64,000 bases of DNA from Chryseobacterium panacisoli. GTDB lineage: Bacteria; Bacteroidota; Bacteroidia; Flavobacteriales; Weeksellaceae. The stretch lies in contig NZ_VTRU01000008.1 of the NCBI RefSeq assembly GCF_008274625.1, forward strand, positions 62,001 to 126,000. Direction: 5' to 3'. Shown piece by piece: positions 51,038 to 61,700 of this stretch (positions are counted from its first letter, which is position 1; every line of letters begins with the position of its first letter). The position numbers and the translations under genes are program-made. The notes beneath the pieces were generated by a model. That model saw only the letters and a list, made by a program, of their open reading frames with translations. It was not told where the DNA came from and did not search any database.

Positions 51038-52796
51038 CTTCGGATTCTAAAACATCAACATTAATTCCCTGTCTAAATAAAGATTTTTTTGCCAGATATG
51101 CAAATAAAGTAATGTACACAAAGCAAAACACAGGAATAATGTATGAACTGTGAATACCAATAATATCAGAAAGTTTTCCCTGAAGTGGAGGAATAATACC
51201 TCCTCCCAAGATCATCATAACCAAGAATGCGGAACCTTGTGCTGTATATTTTCCTAACCCTGTTATAGCTAAGGTGAAAATTGACGGCCACATGATACTG
51301 CAGGCGAGTCCTCCAGAAAGGAATGCATAGATAGCAAAATTGCCAGTAGTAAGTAATCCCGTGATCATAGCAGCTGTTCCAAATAAACCGAAGATAATCA
51401 ATGTTACAGCAGGCTTATTTTTGCTTATTAAGAATAATATAACTTGGATAGCAACACAGATCGCATAGAAATAAAGGTGTGACATATCCTTTTGTGCAAG
51501 CGTATTGATCCCGATTATAACCAAAAATGCAATAAAGGGGACTACAATTGTCGCTATGGTTTGTTGAGTCTTATTTAAGTTAAAAACAGCAATTGCACCA
51601 GTCCATCTTCCAATCATTAAGCTTCCCCAATACATAGAAATATATGGAGCAAGGTCTGAAGACTGATGTCCACCAAATTCTTTCATGCTTAAAAGTTCCC
51701 CTAGGTTACTTCCTATGGCAACTTCCACTCCTACATAAGAAAGAATTGCAATCATTCCAAGAACAAGCTGTGGATATCTCATTGCTCCCCAACCCTCAGA
51801 GTTTTTCTTTGCACTCGTATTAGCGAATACAAGACAGATGATCACAGAAAGTAATGCTCCTCCTAGATAGATCATTCTCTTTTTTTCCAATGGGTGCTTT
51901 ATGGTTTCAAGCTCTGTCTTTTTATTGGTAATCTGTGTACTGAACTCTGCAATTTTTACAGCATCAGTTTCTTCTTTTATACTTTTATCAAGAACAGATA
52001 TTTCATTCCCTATTCTTTCGATGTTTTTAGCCTCTTCAGAATTATAGCTGCTAAATACAGGGATAAAGAATAGAATAACAAGTATTGTCATTGCAACCAA
52101 TGTTTTTCTTGCTTTTCCAGCTTTTTCCATAGGCTCAGTAGAAATACCGTCTGGAAGCTTTTTAGAAAAATAAAAGATTCCTGCTGCAATTAAAAATAGG
52201 GCTCCTACGGCTGTATAAAGCAGAATGACCTTATCAAGGGCCAAATGCTTGATCTGGTCATCGTCTACCGTAGCAGTAGTTCCAAAAAGAGCTAGTCCTA
52301 CAATAATGGGCCCGATGGATGTTCCGAAAGAATTGATACCGCCTGCAAGGTTCTGTCTACTGGCTCCGGTTTTAGGATCTCCCAGTAGCACCGCAAATGG
52401 ATTGGCGGCAGTCTGTTGTATTGAAAAACCTAATGCTACTACAAAAAGGCCTATAAGCATTCCGTAATACACATTACTTTTTACAGCAATAATCATAATT
52501 GCGGCCCCAATGGCAGAAAGGAGAAGTCCATAAACAATACTCTTTTTGTAACCCCATTTGCCAATAATGTCAAATCCTTTTATAGTACTGAATATGAAGA
52601 GCAGTAAGGCTCCCAGAAAATAAGCAGTATAAAAAGCAAAATCTATTAATTGAGACTGAAACTGGTCAAGAGAGAAATAGTTTTTACAGAAAGGGATGAA
52701 AATACTATTGCCGGCAGCAATAAACCCCCAGAAAAAAAATACAAGTACAAGTGTGTAAAGTGCCGGGTAATTAGTCGGTTGGTTGGTCTTTGACAT
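51027..52796 (-). CDS. FucP-like sugar MFS transporter
   Basis: A 589-residue proton-coupled sugar transporter of the FucP/GluP group. The N-terminus has FFFWGFIAAGNSIFIPFCKNYFSLDQFQSQLIDFAFY and VGLFVVALGFSIQQTAANPFAVLLG-like motifs. It has 12 or more helices. Between helices 6 and 7 there is a long loop with a coiled-coil-like segment (NEISVLDKSIKEETDAVKIA to LETIKHPLEKKR, about residues 255-305), making it about 150 residues longer than FucP. The sugar cannot be stated. Confidence 0.88.
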   Translation of the reverse strand: MSKTNQPTNYPALYTLVLVFFFWGFIAAGNSIFIPFCKNYFSLDQFQSQLIDFAFYTAYFLGALLLFIFSTIKGFDIIGKWGYKKSIVYGLLLSAIGAAIMIIAVKSNVYYGMLIGLFVVALGFSIQQTAANPFAVLLGDPKTGASRQNLAGGINSFGTSIGPIIVGLALFGTTATVDDDQIKHLALDKVILLYTAVGALFLIAAGIFYFSKKLPDGISTEPMEKAGKARKTLVAMTILVILFFIPVFSSYNSEEAKNIERIGNEISVLDKSIKEETDAVKIAEFSTQITNKKTELETIKHPLEKKRMIYLGGALLSVIICLVFANTSAKKNSEGWGAMRYPQLVLGMIAILSYVGVEVAIGSNLGELLSMKEFGGHQSSDLAPYISMYWGSLMIGRWTGAIAVFNLNKTQQTIATIVVPFIAFLVIIGINTLAQKDMSHLYFYAICVAIQVILFLISKNKPAVTLIIFGLFGTAAMITGLLTTGNFAIYAFLSGGLACSIMWPSIFTLAITGLGKYTAQGSAFLVMMILGGGIIPPLQGKLSDIIGIHSSYIIPVFCFVYITLFAYLAKKSLFRQGINVDVLESEGAH

Positions 52797-52836
52797 ATTT
52801 TATTGAAAATTTCGCAAACAAATATAGCTAATTCTT

Positions 52837-53565
52837 TTAAATAGAATGCTCTGTTAAAGTTTTTTTAATAACTTGGTAAGCCTCTGCCTTTAAGTCTTTT
52901 GGCGAATTGGTAGGCTCAATGATTCCATTAAAATACACCTTTACTCTTCCGGGATAGCCTTTTGAGTTTTCAAAAGGGAACATTTCCTTGAGTCCGATAA
53001 AGGTATAAACAGCGATAGGAGACTTATGTTTTGAGGACAGGATAAATGCTCCGTCTTTAAAATCATCCAGGATTATAGAAGTATCGTCCGGTACGCCGCC
53101 TTCAGGAAAAATAGCAATGCTGTTGCCTTCCTCCATCTTTTCAGCGCATCTCCGGTATACATCCGCACGGCTTTTTGCACTCGTTCTGTCTACCATTACA
53201 CATATCCTTTTATAAATAGTCCCGAAAATAGGAATCTTTACCAGTTCTTTTTTCCCTACAAAACATATCGGATGATCCGGAAATAGAATGCAGGTAAGCA
53301 TAATATCCATAATGGATGTATGATTGGAGATAAAAACATAAGGAATACTTTTGTCTTTCTTCTGTTCCGAAAGTTTAATGAGATCATATCTGAAACCCAT
53401 TCCGTAAAACATTCCGAAACACCAGATTCTGACGAGTTTATAACCGTACTTATAATGCTTTTTGTTAAAGGATAAAATATAGACAGGGATTCCAATAGTA
53501 ACTGTCAGAAAAAATGCCAACAGCAGCATCCAGAATCTCCAGAGATAATTTAAAATTTTTGTCAC
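52837..53565 (-). CDS. plsC: 1-acyl-sn-glycerol-3-phosphate acyltransferase
   Basis: A 242-residue membrane-bound acyltransferase that makes phosphatidic acid. The catalytic HxxxxD motif is in SNHTSIMDIML, the substrate-binding motif is IFPEGGVPDD, and one N-terminal helix (FWMLLLAFFLTVTIGIPVYIL) anchors it. Close homologues also acylate other lipids. It starts 3 bp after the GtrA-like gene. Confidence 0.9.
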   Translation of the reverse strand: MTKILNYLWRFWMLLLAFFLTVTIGIPVYILSFNKKHYKYGYKLVRIWCFGMFYGMGFRYDLIKLSEQKKDKSIPYVFISNHTSIMDIMLTCILFPDHPICFVGKKELVKIPIFGTIYKRICVMVDRTSAKSRADVYRRCAEKMEEGNSIAIFPEGGVPDDTSIILDDFKDGAFILSSKHKSPIAVYTFIGLKEMFPFENSKGYPGRVKVYFNGIIEPTNSPKDLKAEAYQVIKKTLTEHSI

Positions 53566-53568
53566 AGC

Positions 53569-54027
53569 CTAACCGTTAAAAATTACTTTCTTTTTTACCG
53601 AATAATTCAGAATGGAAACCAGCAATATTGCTGCAATTTTACTGATCATTTCCGGGCTCAAGGTATAAAAAAATAAATTGATATTATCTTTAAATATGAA
53701 ACTGTAAAATACCTGGAAAAAACCAAGACTGAGTAATGTTGAAAAGAAGGAGACTACCATGAAATAAGCAAACTCTTTTTTCTTGGAGTGTTTTCCTCTT
53801 TCAAACACAAACCAGATACTCAGGAAATAATTGGTAATAATCCCGCAGCTCGTAGAAAAAATGTTGCTTAAAGGATAATGTACACCATGGAAGTTGATTT
53901 CCTTTGCAAAGAAATGCGGAAGATAGGTGCTGAAAATCTTAAAGCTGCCTATTTCTACAACGGCACTCAGCCCTCCTGCAATGATGAAGAACAGAACCTG
54001 TTTCTGGCGTAAGAGTATTTCTTTCAT
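53569..54027 (-). CDS. GtrA-like membrane protein
   Basis: A 152-residue, four-helix protein of the GtrA family (LFFIIAGGLSAVVEIGSFKIF, SCGIITNYFLSIWFVFERGKHSKKKEFAYF, LLVSILNYSVKKKVIF). Family members help carry lipid-linked sugars across the membrane. No glycosyltransferase gene is near; it is cotranscribed with plsC. Confidence 0.9.
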   Translation of the reverse strand: MKEILLRQKQVLFFIIAGGLSAVVEIGSFKIFSTYLPHFFAKEINFHGVHYPLSNIFSTSCGIITNYFLSIWFVFERGKHSKKKEFAYFMVVSFFSTLLSLGFFQVFYSFIFKDNINLFFYTLSPEMISKIAAILLVSILNYSVKKKVIFNG

Positions 54028-54388
54028 GTAATGAATATAAAAACTAAATATAAATACATATTGTATAAAACTGAAATGATTTATATCTCAGAATATAAAG
54101 ACCTTACTGTATCCCGGCTGTTAATAACCATTTTAGAATACCAATAATGCCAAAGCTTCACAATATGAGTATGCAAATTTATAACTATATGTTAAACACT
54201 GAAAAAAGTTGTTAAAATATTTTTTTTAATTAAAATTATTTCTAATTTTAATATTCAGAATGATGTAATAATGACCTGATAATAAATTCATTTTCAACTT
54301 CTTGTGTTGATGGTTTTTTCTATCTTGTAGTGCGCGATTAAGAGCATATACCCCTACATTTTATGACCCAATTATTAATAATATTTGT
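54028..54388. other. Divergent intergenic region
   Basis: About 360 bp of AT-rich sequence between the minus-strand GtrA gene and the plus-strand gene at 54389. TTGATGG near 54307 and TATCTTGT near 54323 could be a weak promoter. No reading frame or palindrome is apparent. Confidence 0.4.
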
Positions 54389-54655
54389 ATGAAAAGTCAA
54401 AACAAATACAGAAAATTCCAGCTTCAACAGAAAAATATTGAAGCTCTTGAGAAAGAAAATTCCCGCTTCAAAAGAGTGTATTCAGAATATGAAAATATGT
54501 CAGATGAATTGTGGAATCTCGAAAACTCCAAAGGAGAACCAGTGCCTGATGATTTTATCAATGCAATGGTATTACAGACTTCCTATCTGGAAGATGAAAT
54601 AGAAGATTGGCTATTGCAATTCAACGAAAAAAAAACACAGATTAAACATTCATGA
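54389..54655 (+). CDS. Hypothetical coiled-coil protein
   Basis: An 88-residue, highly charged protein, nearly all helical (QLQQKNIEALEKENSRFKRV, YSEYENMSDELWNLENSKGE, LEDEIEDWLLQF). No signal peptide and no family recognised; such small proteins are widespread in Chryseobacterium. Function unknown. Confidence 0.75.
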   Translation: MKSQNKYRKFQLQQKNIEALEKENSRFKRVYSEYENMSDELWNLENSKGEPVPDDFINAMVLQTSYLEDEIEDWLLQFNEKKTQIKHS

Positions 54656-54737
54656 TTTTAGACAGCTTCCAGGTTGTTTATAAACGCTAATTGAAGATAA
54701 ATTCATAATTTAGCATCCTTAAATTAAAATCTAAAAT

Positions 54738-55589
54738 ATGGTTGCTATTGTAGATAGTGGTTCTACTAAATCGGATTGGGTAATACTTGATGACTTTAAG
54801 AAAGTTTTTCTGAAAACAGAAACAATCGGGTTCAATCCGAATTTTATCAACAGAGAACTTATCGCTCCTGAGATACAGAAAAATAGCAATCTGGTATCGG
54901 TTAAAAATTCAATTACCAAGGTCTTTTTTTATGGTTCCGGATGTGGTGTGAAAAAAAACTGTGAAACCATAGAAGAAGAACTCACGAAAGTTTTTGGAAA
55001 AGCAGAAATTACTGTAAAGGAAGATCTGATGGCTGCAGCCTATGCAGCATACAGTGGAAAACCTGCTATCGTATGCATTCTTGGCACAGGATCAAATTCC
55101 TGTTTTTTTGACGGCGAAAATCTGAAGATAGAATTACCTTCACTGGGATTCCTGATTGGGGATGAAGGAAGCGGCAGTGCCATTGGAAAGCAATTGGTGC
55201 GCAGGTATTTTATGAAAAAACTGCCTTCAGACCTTCACACAGAATTTGAAGCCAATTACCAGCTTACCGTAGAAGATGCATTGAAAAATATGTATCATAC
55301 CCCAAGACCAAATGCATATTTGGCAAACTTCACCAAATTTGTGATCGAAAGAAAAGATCATCCTTATTTCAGGGATATGGTGTTTGAAGAAATGAAAAGT
55401 TTCTTTGAATATCAGGTTCTTCCTTATGAGGAAGCAAAAGATGCCGAGATCAATTTCATCGGTTCTATTGCTTATTATTATGAAAATATACTGCGTTCTG
55501 TAGCTACAGAACTTAATTTAAATGTGGGACATGTTGTGCAGAAACCAATTGAAAGCTTAGTAGATTACCACATTAAATATATACTTTAA
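54738..55589 (+). CDS. BadF/BadG-type N-acetylglucosamine kinase-like ATPase
   Basis: A 283-residue kinase of the ASKHA fold. The phosphate-binding motifs are IVDSGSTKSDWVILDD at the N-terminus, CILGTGSNSCFFDG, and GDEGSGSAIGKQLVRRYF. Family members phosphorylate N-acetylglucosamine or related sugars. It lies 16 bp upstream of the malic enzyme gene. Confidence 0.9.
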   Translation: MVAIVDSGSTKSDWVILDDFKKVFLKTETIGFNPNFINRELIAPEIQKNSNLVSVKNSITKVFFYGSGCGVKKNCETIEEELTKVFGKAEITVKEDLMAAAYAAYSGKPAIVCILGTGSNSCFFDGENLKIELPSLGFLIGDEGSGSAIGKQLVRRYFMKKLPSDLHTEFEANYQLTVEDALKNMYHTPRPNAYLANFTKFVIERKDHPYFRDMVFEEMKSFFEYQVLPYEEAKDAEINFIGSIAYYYENILRSVATELNLNVGHVVQKPIESLVDYHIKYIL

Positions 55590-55605
55590 CAAAAAACAAA
55601 ATTTT

Positions 55606-57897
55606 ATGTCAAGTAACAACAATCGTGACGAAAAGAACTTTAGCCAGGCCGCGCTAGATTATCATAAAGCAGAACCCAAAGGAAAAATTGAAGTGATCCC
55701 ATCAAAGCCGCACTCTTCTCAGAGAGACCTTTCACTGGCTTATTCTCCGGGAGTAGCTGTTCCTTGTATGGAAATTCATGATAAACCGGAAACTGTGTAT
55801 GATTATACAGGGAAAGGAAACCTGGTAGCAGTAATTTCTAACGGTACTGCGGTACTTGGACTGGGAGATATCGGTGCTGAAGCTTCAAAACCGGTAATGG
55901 AAGGGAAAGGACTTTTGTTCAAGATCTTTGCAGATATCAACGTATTTGATATTGAGATCGATGAAAAAGATCCGGATAAATTTATTGAAATCGTAAAAGG
56001 TATTGCTCCCACTTTCGGAGGGATCAACCTTGAGGATATTAAAGCTCCTGAAGCTTTTTATATAGAACAAAGACTGAAAGAAGAATTGAATATTCCTTTG
56101 ATGCATGACGACCAGCACGGAACCGCTATTATCTCAGCAGCAGCATTGATCAACTCTCTGCAGATTGCCAATAAAGATATAGATAAAGTGAAAATGGTAG
56201 TCAATGGAGCAGGTGCGGCAGCTATTGCATGTACCAAGCTTTATATTTCATTAGGATTGAAAAAAGAAAACGTCCTGATGTGTGACAGTAAGGGGGTTAT
56301 CAATCATAAAAGAGAAAACCTTACGCCTGAAAAATTAGATTTCATTGCTCAGACAGATATTGAAACATTAGAGGATGCTGTAAAAGGATCTGATGTTTTC
56401 GTAGGATTGTCTAAAGGAAATGTAATGACTCCGGAAATGTTATTAAGCATGAACGAAAATCCTATCGTATTTGCTCTGGCTAATCCTGATCCTGAAATTG
56501 CTTATGATCTTGCTCTTGAAACTCGTAAAGATGTAATCATGGCAACGGGAAGAAGTGATTATCCTAACCAGGTAAACAACGTATTAGGATTCCCTTATAT
56601 TTTCCGTGGAGCATTGGATGTACAGTCTACAGGAATTAATGAAGAAATGAAACTGGCTGCCGTACACGCGATTGCTGATTTAGCAAAAGAACCGGTACCG
56701 GAAGCTGTAATTTTAGCATACAACGTTCAGAATCTGCAATTCGGAAGAGATTACTTCATTCCGAAGCCGTTTGACAACAGACTGATCACAAAAGTATCAA
56801 GCGCTGTAGCGAAAGCAGCTATTGAAAGTGGTGTTGCCAGAAAAACCATTACGGATTTTGAAGAATACGAGCACCAGCTTTTAGACAGAATGGGAAGAGA
56901 TGAGAGATTGGTAAGAATGATGCAGAGCCGTGCCAAATCCAATCCGAAAAGAATTACCCTTGGAAATGCTGAAGAATATAACGTATTGAAAGCAGCTCAA
57001 ATTCTTTATGAAGAAGGAATTGCTTTTCCAAGTCTTCTGGGAGATAAAAAATACATCAAGGAGCAGATGGAACGTTACGGAATTACACTGGATGTTCCAA
57101 TCATTGATCCAAGTGATGACGATCAGAAAGAAAACAGAAAAAAATATAGAGAAACCCTTTGGAAACTTCGTCAGAGAAAAGGAATGAACGAGTACAAAGC
57201 GAAGAGATATGTTCGTCAGAGAGATTATTTCGGACCTCTTATGCTGAAACATGGTGATACCGATGGTCTTATCGTAGGATTCTCTAAAAACTATACTTCA
57301 GTTTTACGTCCTGTTTTGGAAGTTATTGAAAAAGATAAAGGAGTAGACAAAGTTGCGGCAATGATGATGATCCTGTCTGAAAAGAAACCTATTTTCTTCG
57401 CAGATACTTCCATCAATCAGAATCCTACCTCTGAAGATCTTGTGAATATTGCTAAAATGGCAGAATTTACAGTAAAATCTTTTGCTATAGAACCAAGAAT
57501 TGCAATGCTTGGGTTTGAAAACTTTGCTGCCATTTCTGAAACTTCCAAGAAAGTGGCTAAAGCAGTGAGCATCCTTCATGAGAAATACCCTAAAATGATC
57601 GTAGATGGTGAGATTCAGCCGGATTTTGCAATGAATGCAGACCACCTGAGCGATTATCCATTCTCAAAATTAGGAACAACACCAGCCAATACCTTTATTT
57701 TCCCTAACCTGGAAAGTGCCAACCTTTCTTACAAAATTATAAGAGGAATGAAAGTAGCGCAGGTTATCGGACCTATCTTAATGGGATTAAAACAGCCGGT
57801 ACACGTTCTTCAAATGCGTTCAAGCGTAGATGAGATCGTCAACCTTGCTACAATTGCGGTTCTTGATGCTCAAAGAAGAGAAAAGAAATCAATCTGA
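55606..57897 (+). CDS. maeB: NADP-dependent malic enzyme fused to phosphotransacetylase domain
   Basis: A 763-residue protein. The N-terminal half decarboxylates malate to pyruvate (YSPGVAVPCMEI, HDDQHGTAIISAAAL, VVNGAGAAAIACTKLY, FALANPDPEIAYD). The C-terminal half, from about residue 430, is a phosphate acetyltransferase-like domain thought to be regulatory (PKRITLGNAEEYNVLKAAQIL, ANLSYKIIRGMKVAQVIGPILMGLKQPVHVLQ). Size and order match MaeB. It is followed by a terminator and ruvA. Confidence 0.96.
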   Translation: MSSNNNRDEKNFSQAALDYHKAEPKGKIEVIPSKPHSSQRDLSLAYSPGVAVPCMEIHDKPETVYDYTGKGNLVAVISNGTAVLGLGDIGAEASKPVMEGKGLLFKIFADINVFDIEIDEKDPDKFIEIVKGIAPTFGGINLEDIKAPEAFYIEQRLKEELNIPLMHDDQHGTAIISAAALINSLQIANKDIDKVKMVVNGAGAAAIACTKLYISLGLKKENVLMCDSKGVINHKRENLTPEKLDFIAQTDIETLEDAVKGSDVFVGLSKGNVMTPEMLLSMNENPIVFALANPDPEIAYDLALETRKDVIMATGRSDYPNQVNNVLGFPYIFRGALDVQSTGINEEMKLAAVHAIADLAKEPVPEAVILAYNVQNLQFGRDYFIPKPFDNRLITKVSSAVAKAAIESGVARKTITDFEEYEHQLLDRMGRDERLVRMMQSRAKSNPKRITLGNAEEYNVLKAAQILYEEGIAFPSLLGDKKYIKEQMERYGITLDVPIIDPSDDDQKENRKKYRETLWKLRQRKGMNEYKAKRYVRQRDYFGPLMLKHGDTDGLIVGFSKNYTSVLRPVLEVIEKDKGVDKVAAMMMILSEKKPIFFADTSINQNPTSEDLVNIAKMAEFTVKSFAIEPRIAMLGFENFAAISETSKKVAKAVSILHEKYPKMIVDGEIQPDFAMNADHLSDYPFSKLGTTPANTFIFPNLESANLSYKIIRGMKVAQVIGPILMGLKQPVHVLQMRSSVDEIVNLATIAVLDAQRREKKSI

Positions 57898-57980
57898 AAA
57901 TTAAATCATAATTAGTAATCACTAACCTCTGATTAGATTTTCTTATTAAAAATGACACTTTAAACCCTGTAGATATAATA

Positions 57981-58007
57981 AAAGACTCCATATTTTGGAG
58001 TCTTTTG
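57981..58007 (+). terminator. Terminator after maeB
   Basis: AAAGACTCCA at 57981 pairs with TGGAGTCTTT at 57996, followed by T. Confidence 0.85.
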
Positions 58008-58123
58008 CTTTTATGTTAATTCATTGAATTCTTATTTGAAATTTAAGTTAAAAATCATTCGCACGTTAAATGAAAACATTAATTAGTTTAAATTGCTATA
58101 TTTGGGAGTTTTAAAAATTAATA

Positions 58124-58708
58124 ATGATATTTTCTTTACAAGGCAATGTTCAAGAACTTACGCCTACCTACGCAGTTATCAATGTACAAGGAGTTGGTTA
58201 CTACGTGGGAATCAGTTTGATGACTTCACAGACGCTGGTTTTAAATCAGCAAACTTTCTTATTTATACAGCAGATCATCCGTGAAGATGCTCATCTTCTC
58301 TTTGGATTTAACACACGTTCAGAAAAAGAAATGTTCAATCTGTTAATAAGCGTTAATGGAGTGGGGGCTGTTTCAGCATTGATTCTGCTGTCAACATTGA
58401 GCCTTGATGAGATTGCTTCTGCAATACTTTCCGGAAACAGCGCACTGATTCAAAAAGCAAAAGGAATTGGTGCGAAAACTGCTGAAAGAATTATCGTAGA
58501 TCTTAAAGATAAAGTACAGAAATACAGCGATCCAAACGCGAACATTTCTGTGATGGTAGATAATAAAATTAAGGAAGAATCGTTATCTGCATTAGAAGTT
58601 TTAGGGATTCCTAAACGAGCAAGCGAGAAGATTGCGGATAGAATTATAAAACAAAATCCAAGCATCTCGGTAGAAGAATTGGTTAAACAAATCTTAAAAA
58701 ACATTTAA
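58124..58708 (+). CDS. ruvA: Holliday junction DNA helicase subunit RuvA
   Basis: A 194-residue protein that binds four-way junctions and recruits RuvB. The N-terminal OB-fold is MIFSLQGNVQELTPTYAVINVQGVGYYVGIS, the helix-hairpin-helix motifs are LLISVNGVGAVSALILL and AKGIGAKTAERIIVDLKDKV, and a small C-terminal domain follows. TATATTTG at 58097 is a likely -7 element. The gene is directly upstream of sprA, as in other flavobacteria. Confidence 0.97.
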   Translation: MIFSLQGNVQELTPTYAVINVQGVGYYVGISLMTSQTLVLNQQTFLFIQQIIREDAHLLFGFNTRSEKEMFNLLISVNGVGAVSALILLSTLSLDEIASAILSGNSALIQKAKGIGAKTAERIIVDLKDKVQKYSDPNANISVMVDNKIKEESLSALEVLGIPKRASEKIADRIIKQNPSISVEELVKQILKNI

Positions 58709-58714
58709 CATTTG

Positions 58715-61700
58715 GTGGCAAATAGTAAGCATCTTAACATATTTTTGTTCCTGTCGTTCCTGTGTATGTCTGTCAGCGCTTTTGCGCAGGTACAAAAAGA
58801 CACGGCAATTATAAGAAAACAATATGAAGTGGCTGACCCTACGAGGTATGAAGCCTATTACGATATAAAAACCGGGATGTACTATGTGTATCCCAAAATC
58901 GGAAATACCATAACAGGCCCTCCCACAGCCATGTCTCCGCAAGAATATAAAGAATATATGCTTGCCACCCAGACAAAAGCTTATTACAAGGAGAAATCTG
59001 ATAAATACAACCTTCTTTTCAGAAGGGACAGATCTGATGCAAGAAAGAAGGGACTTATCCCTTCATTGTTGATTAATAACAGACTGTTCGAAACGATTTT
59101 CGGAGGTAATAAAATAGAAATCATTCCCTCAGGGTATGCATCCCTGGATTTTGCAGGACTGTATCAGAAGATAGATAACCCGATGATCCTGCCACAAAAC
59201 AGGACAAGTTTCACTTTTGATATTGATCAGAGAATTCAGTTGGGATTATTGGGTAAAGTAGGTGAAAACCTTCAGTTAAAGGCCAATTATGATACCCAGA
59301 GTGGTTTTGCCTTTGAAAACAGAATGAATCTTGTTTGGCAGGCAAAAGGAAGCTGGAAAGATCTTCAAAGTAAAGGTCTTGGAAATGTTGATAAACCCAA
59401 CGAAGGAGGAGAAGATAAAATCATCAAAAGAGTTGAATTTGGTAACGTAAATATGCCGCTTTCAACCAGTTTGATCCGCGGTTCACAATCGCTGTTTGGG
59501 GTGAAGACAGAATTTCAGCTTGGAAAAACATTTGGAACGGTTGTCCTTTCCCAACAGCAGGGAGAAGCCCGTAATATTGTAGTGCAGGGTGGCGGTGTTA
59601 TGAATAATTTTAAAGTCAACGCTATTGACTATGAAGAAAATCAGCACTACTTTTTAGGACATTATTTCCTGAACAAGTATGATGATGCGTTACTTAATTA
59701 TCCACAGATCAATTCAACCATCAATATTACCAGAATGGAAGTATGGGTATTGGATCAGGGAAACAGTAATCTGGCTTACCAGAAGAGTATTATCGGGATA
59801 AGAGATTTGGGAGAAGCCGCAGGGGGAATTACTTTGCCGGATAACTCTCTGAATGGATTATATGATGAGGTGTCAACAGTAGCCGGAACAAGAGAAGCAG
59901 GGAAAAATTACAATGCTCTTTTTCAAGGGCATGTCTTCACGGGAACACCTACTCCCTACAATAACGGAGAAGAATTTGTTCTTGCTACAAAAGCGAGAAA
60001 GCTGAATGCTAATGAATTTACCTTTCAACCGCAATTAGGATATATCTCCTTAAATCAAAAGCTTAATGACCAGCAGCTTTTAGCTGTTTCCTATTCATAT
60101 ACTGTTAACGGAAGCAATAAAATCTACAAAGTAGGGGAGTTTTCTGAAGAAAGCCCAGTGTTGATCACCAAAGTACTGAGAGTAAACAATAAGGTGAACA
60201 CTCAATCTCCGATGTGGGATTTGATGATGAAGAATATCTATTCTATAGATGCAGGACAGGTTGCTCCTGATGGCTTTATTCTCAACGTATATTACAGAGA
60301 TCCAAAGACAGGAGGTAAGGTAAACTACCTTCCGGATACTCCTGTAAAAGATCAGAATTTGTTGAAGTTATTCAACTGGGATCGTCTCAACATGAACGGT
60401 GATATCCAGAACAATAAAGACGGAAGTAAAGGAGACGGTATTTTCGACTTTGTCAATGGGATTACGATAAGACCGGAAACGGGAAGAGTGATTTTTACCA
60501 AAGTACAGCCTTTCGGTAAATTTCTGGAAGCAAAATTAGGTACAAGTGATCCTCAATATGTATTTCAGGATCTTTATACCAAACAAAAACAACAAGCGTC
60601 AGCCAGTAACCTTTCACAGAGGTATACAATGGAAGGCCGTTATAAAGGTGTTCAGGGTCAGGGTATATCTTTAGGTGCAGTAAACGTTCCTCAGGGATCA
60701 GTAAAAGTAGCTGCAAATGGAGTACAGCTTACAGAAGGTGTAGACTATACGGTAGATTATATGTTGGGGACTGTTACCATCATCAATGAAAATGTAAAGC
60801 AGTCCGGACAGGCGATCAATATCTCATTAGAAAACCAATTGACATTTAATACCCAAAGAAAAAGATTCTTAGGATTAAATTTAGAAAGAAGATTCAGTGA
60901 AAACTTTATCTTAGGAGGAACAGTGATCAATTATTCAGAGTCTCCACTTACCCAAAAAGTAAACTTCGGACAGGAAGCGGTAAATAATACCATGGCAGGG
61001 ATCAACTTGATGTACAACAATCAGGCTCCTTATCTGACAAGGCTTACCAATAAACTTCCGATGGTAAAAACAGAAGCGCCATCCAACTTAAACTTCAAGA
61101 TGGAAGCTGCATATCTGATGCCAGGGTTGAATAAAGGAACCAATAACCAGTCTTACATTGACGATTTTGAACAAACAACGTCTAAAATATCATTAAAAGA
61201 ACCAGCAGCATGGAGCTTAGCTTCAAAACCGGAAAAAAATACATTGCCACCATTTAATACAATACCAGGAAATGATGATATAACAAGTGGATATGGAAGA
61301 GGACTATTAACATGGTATAATATCGACCCTAGATTCTGGGGTGTTGGAGGAAAAGCACCTGCAGGAATTACACCGCAGTCTGTATCCAACCACGCTTCCA
61401 GAAGAGTACAATATTCTGAAATATACAACAACAGAGATTTTGTAGCGGGAGAACAAACTTTTACGAATACTTTCGATATTTCATATTTCCCTAAAGAAAA
61501 AGGACCTTACAACGTAAATCCGGTAACAGAACAGGCACAAAGCAGATGGGCGGGGATTATGCGATCCATCAGCGTTCCGAACTTTGTTACTTCAAACATT
61601 GAATATGTGGAATTCTGGATGATGGATCCATACGCAGATGGTAAAACACTGGGTACTGATCCAAAACTTTTACTTCACTTAGGAAACGTTTCTGAAGATG

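Noticed and set aside
58093..58284. Reading frame overlapping the ruvA start
   Set aside because: RuvA homology from 58124 is unambiguous in the other frame.
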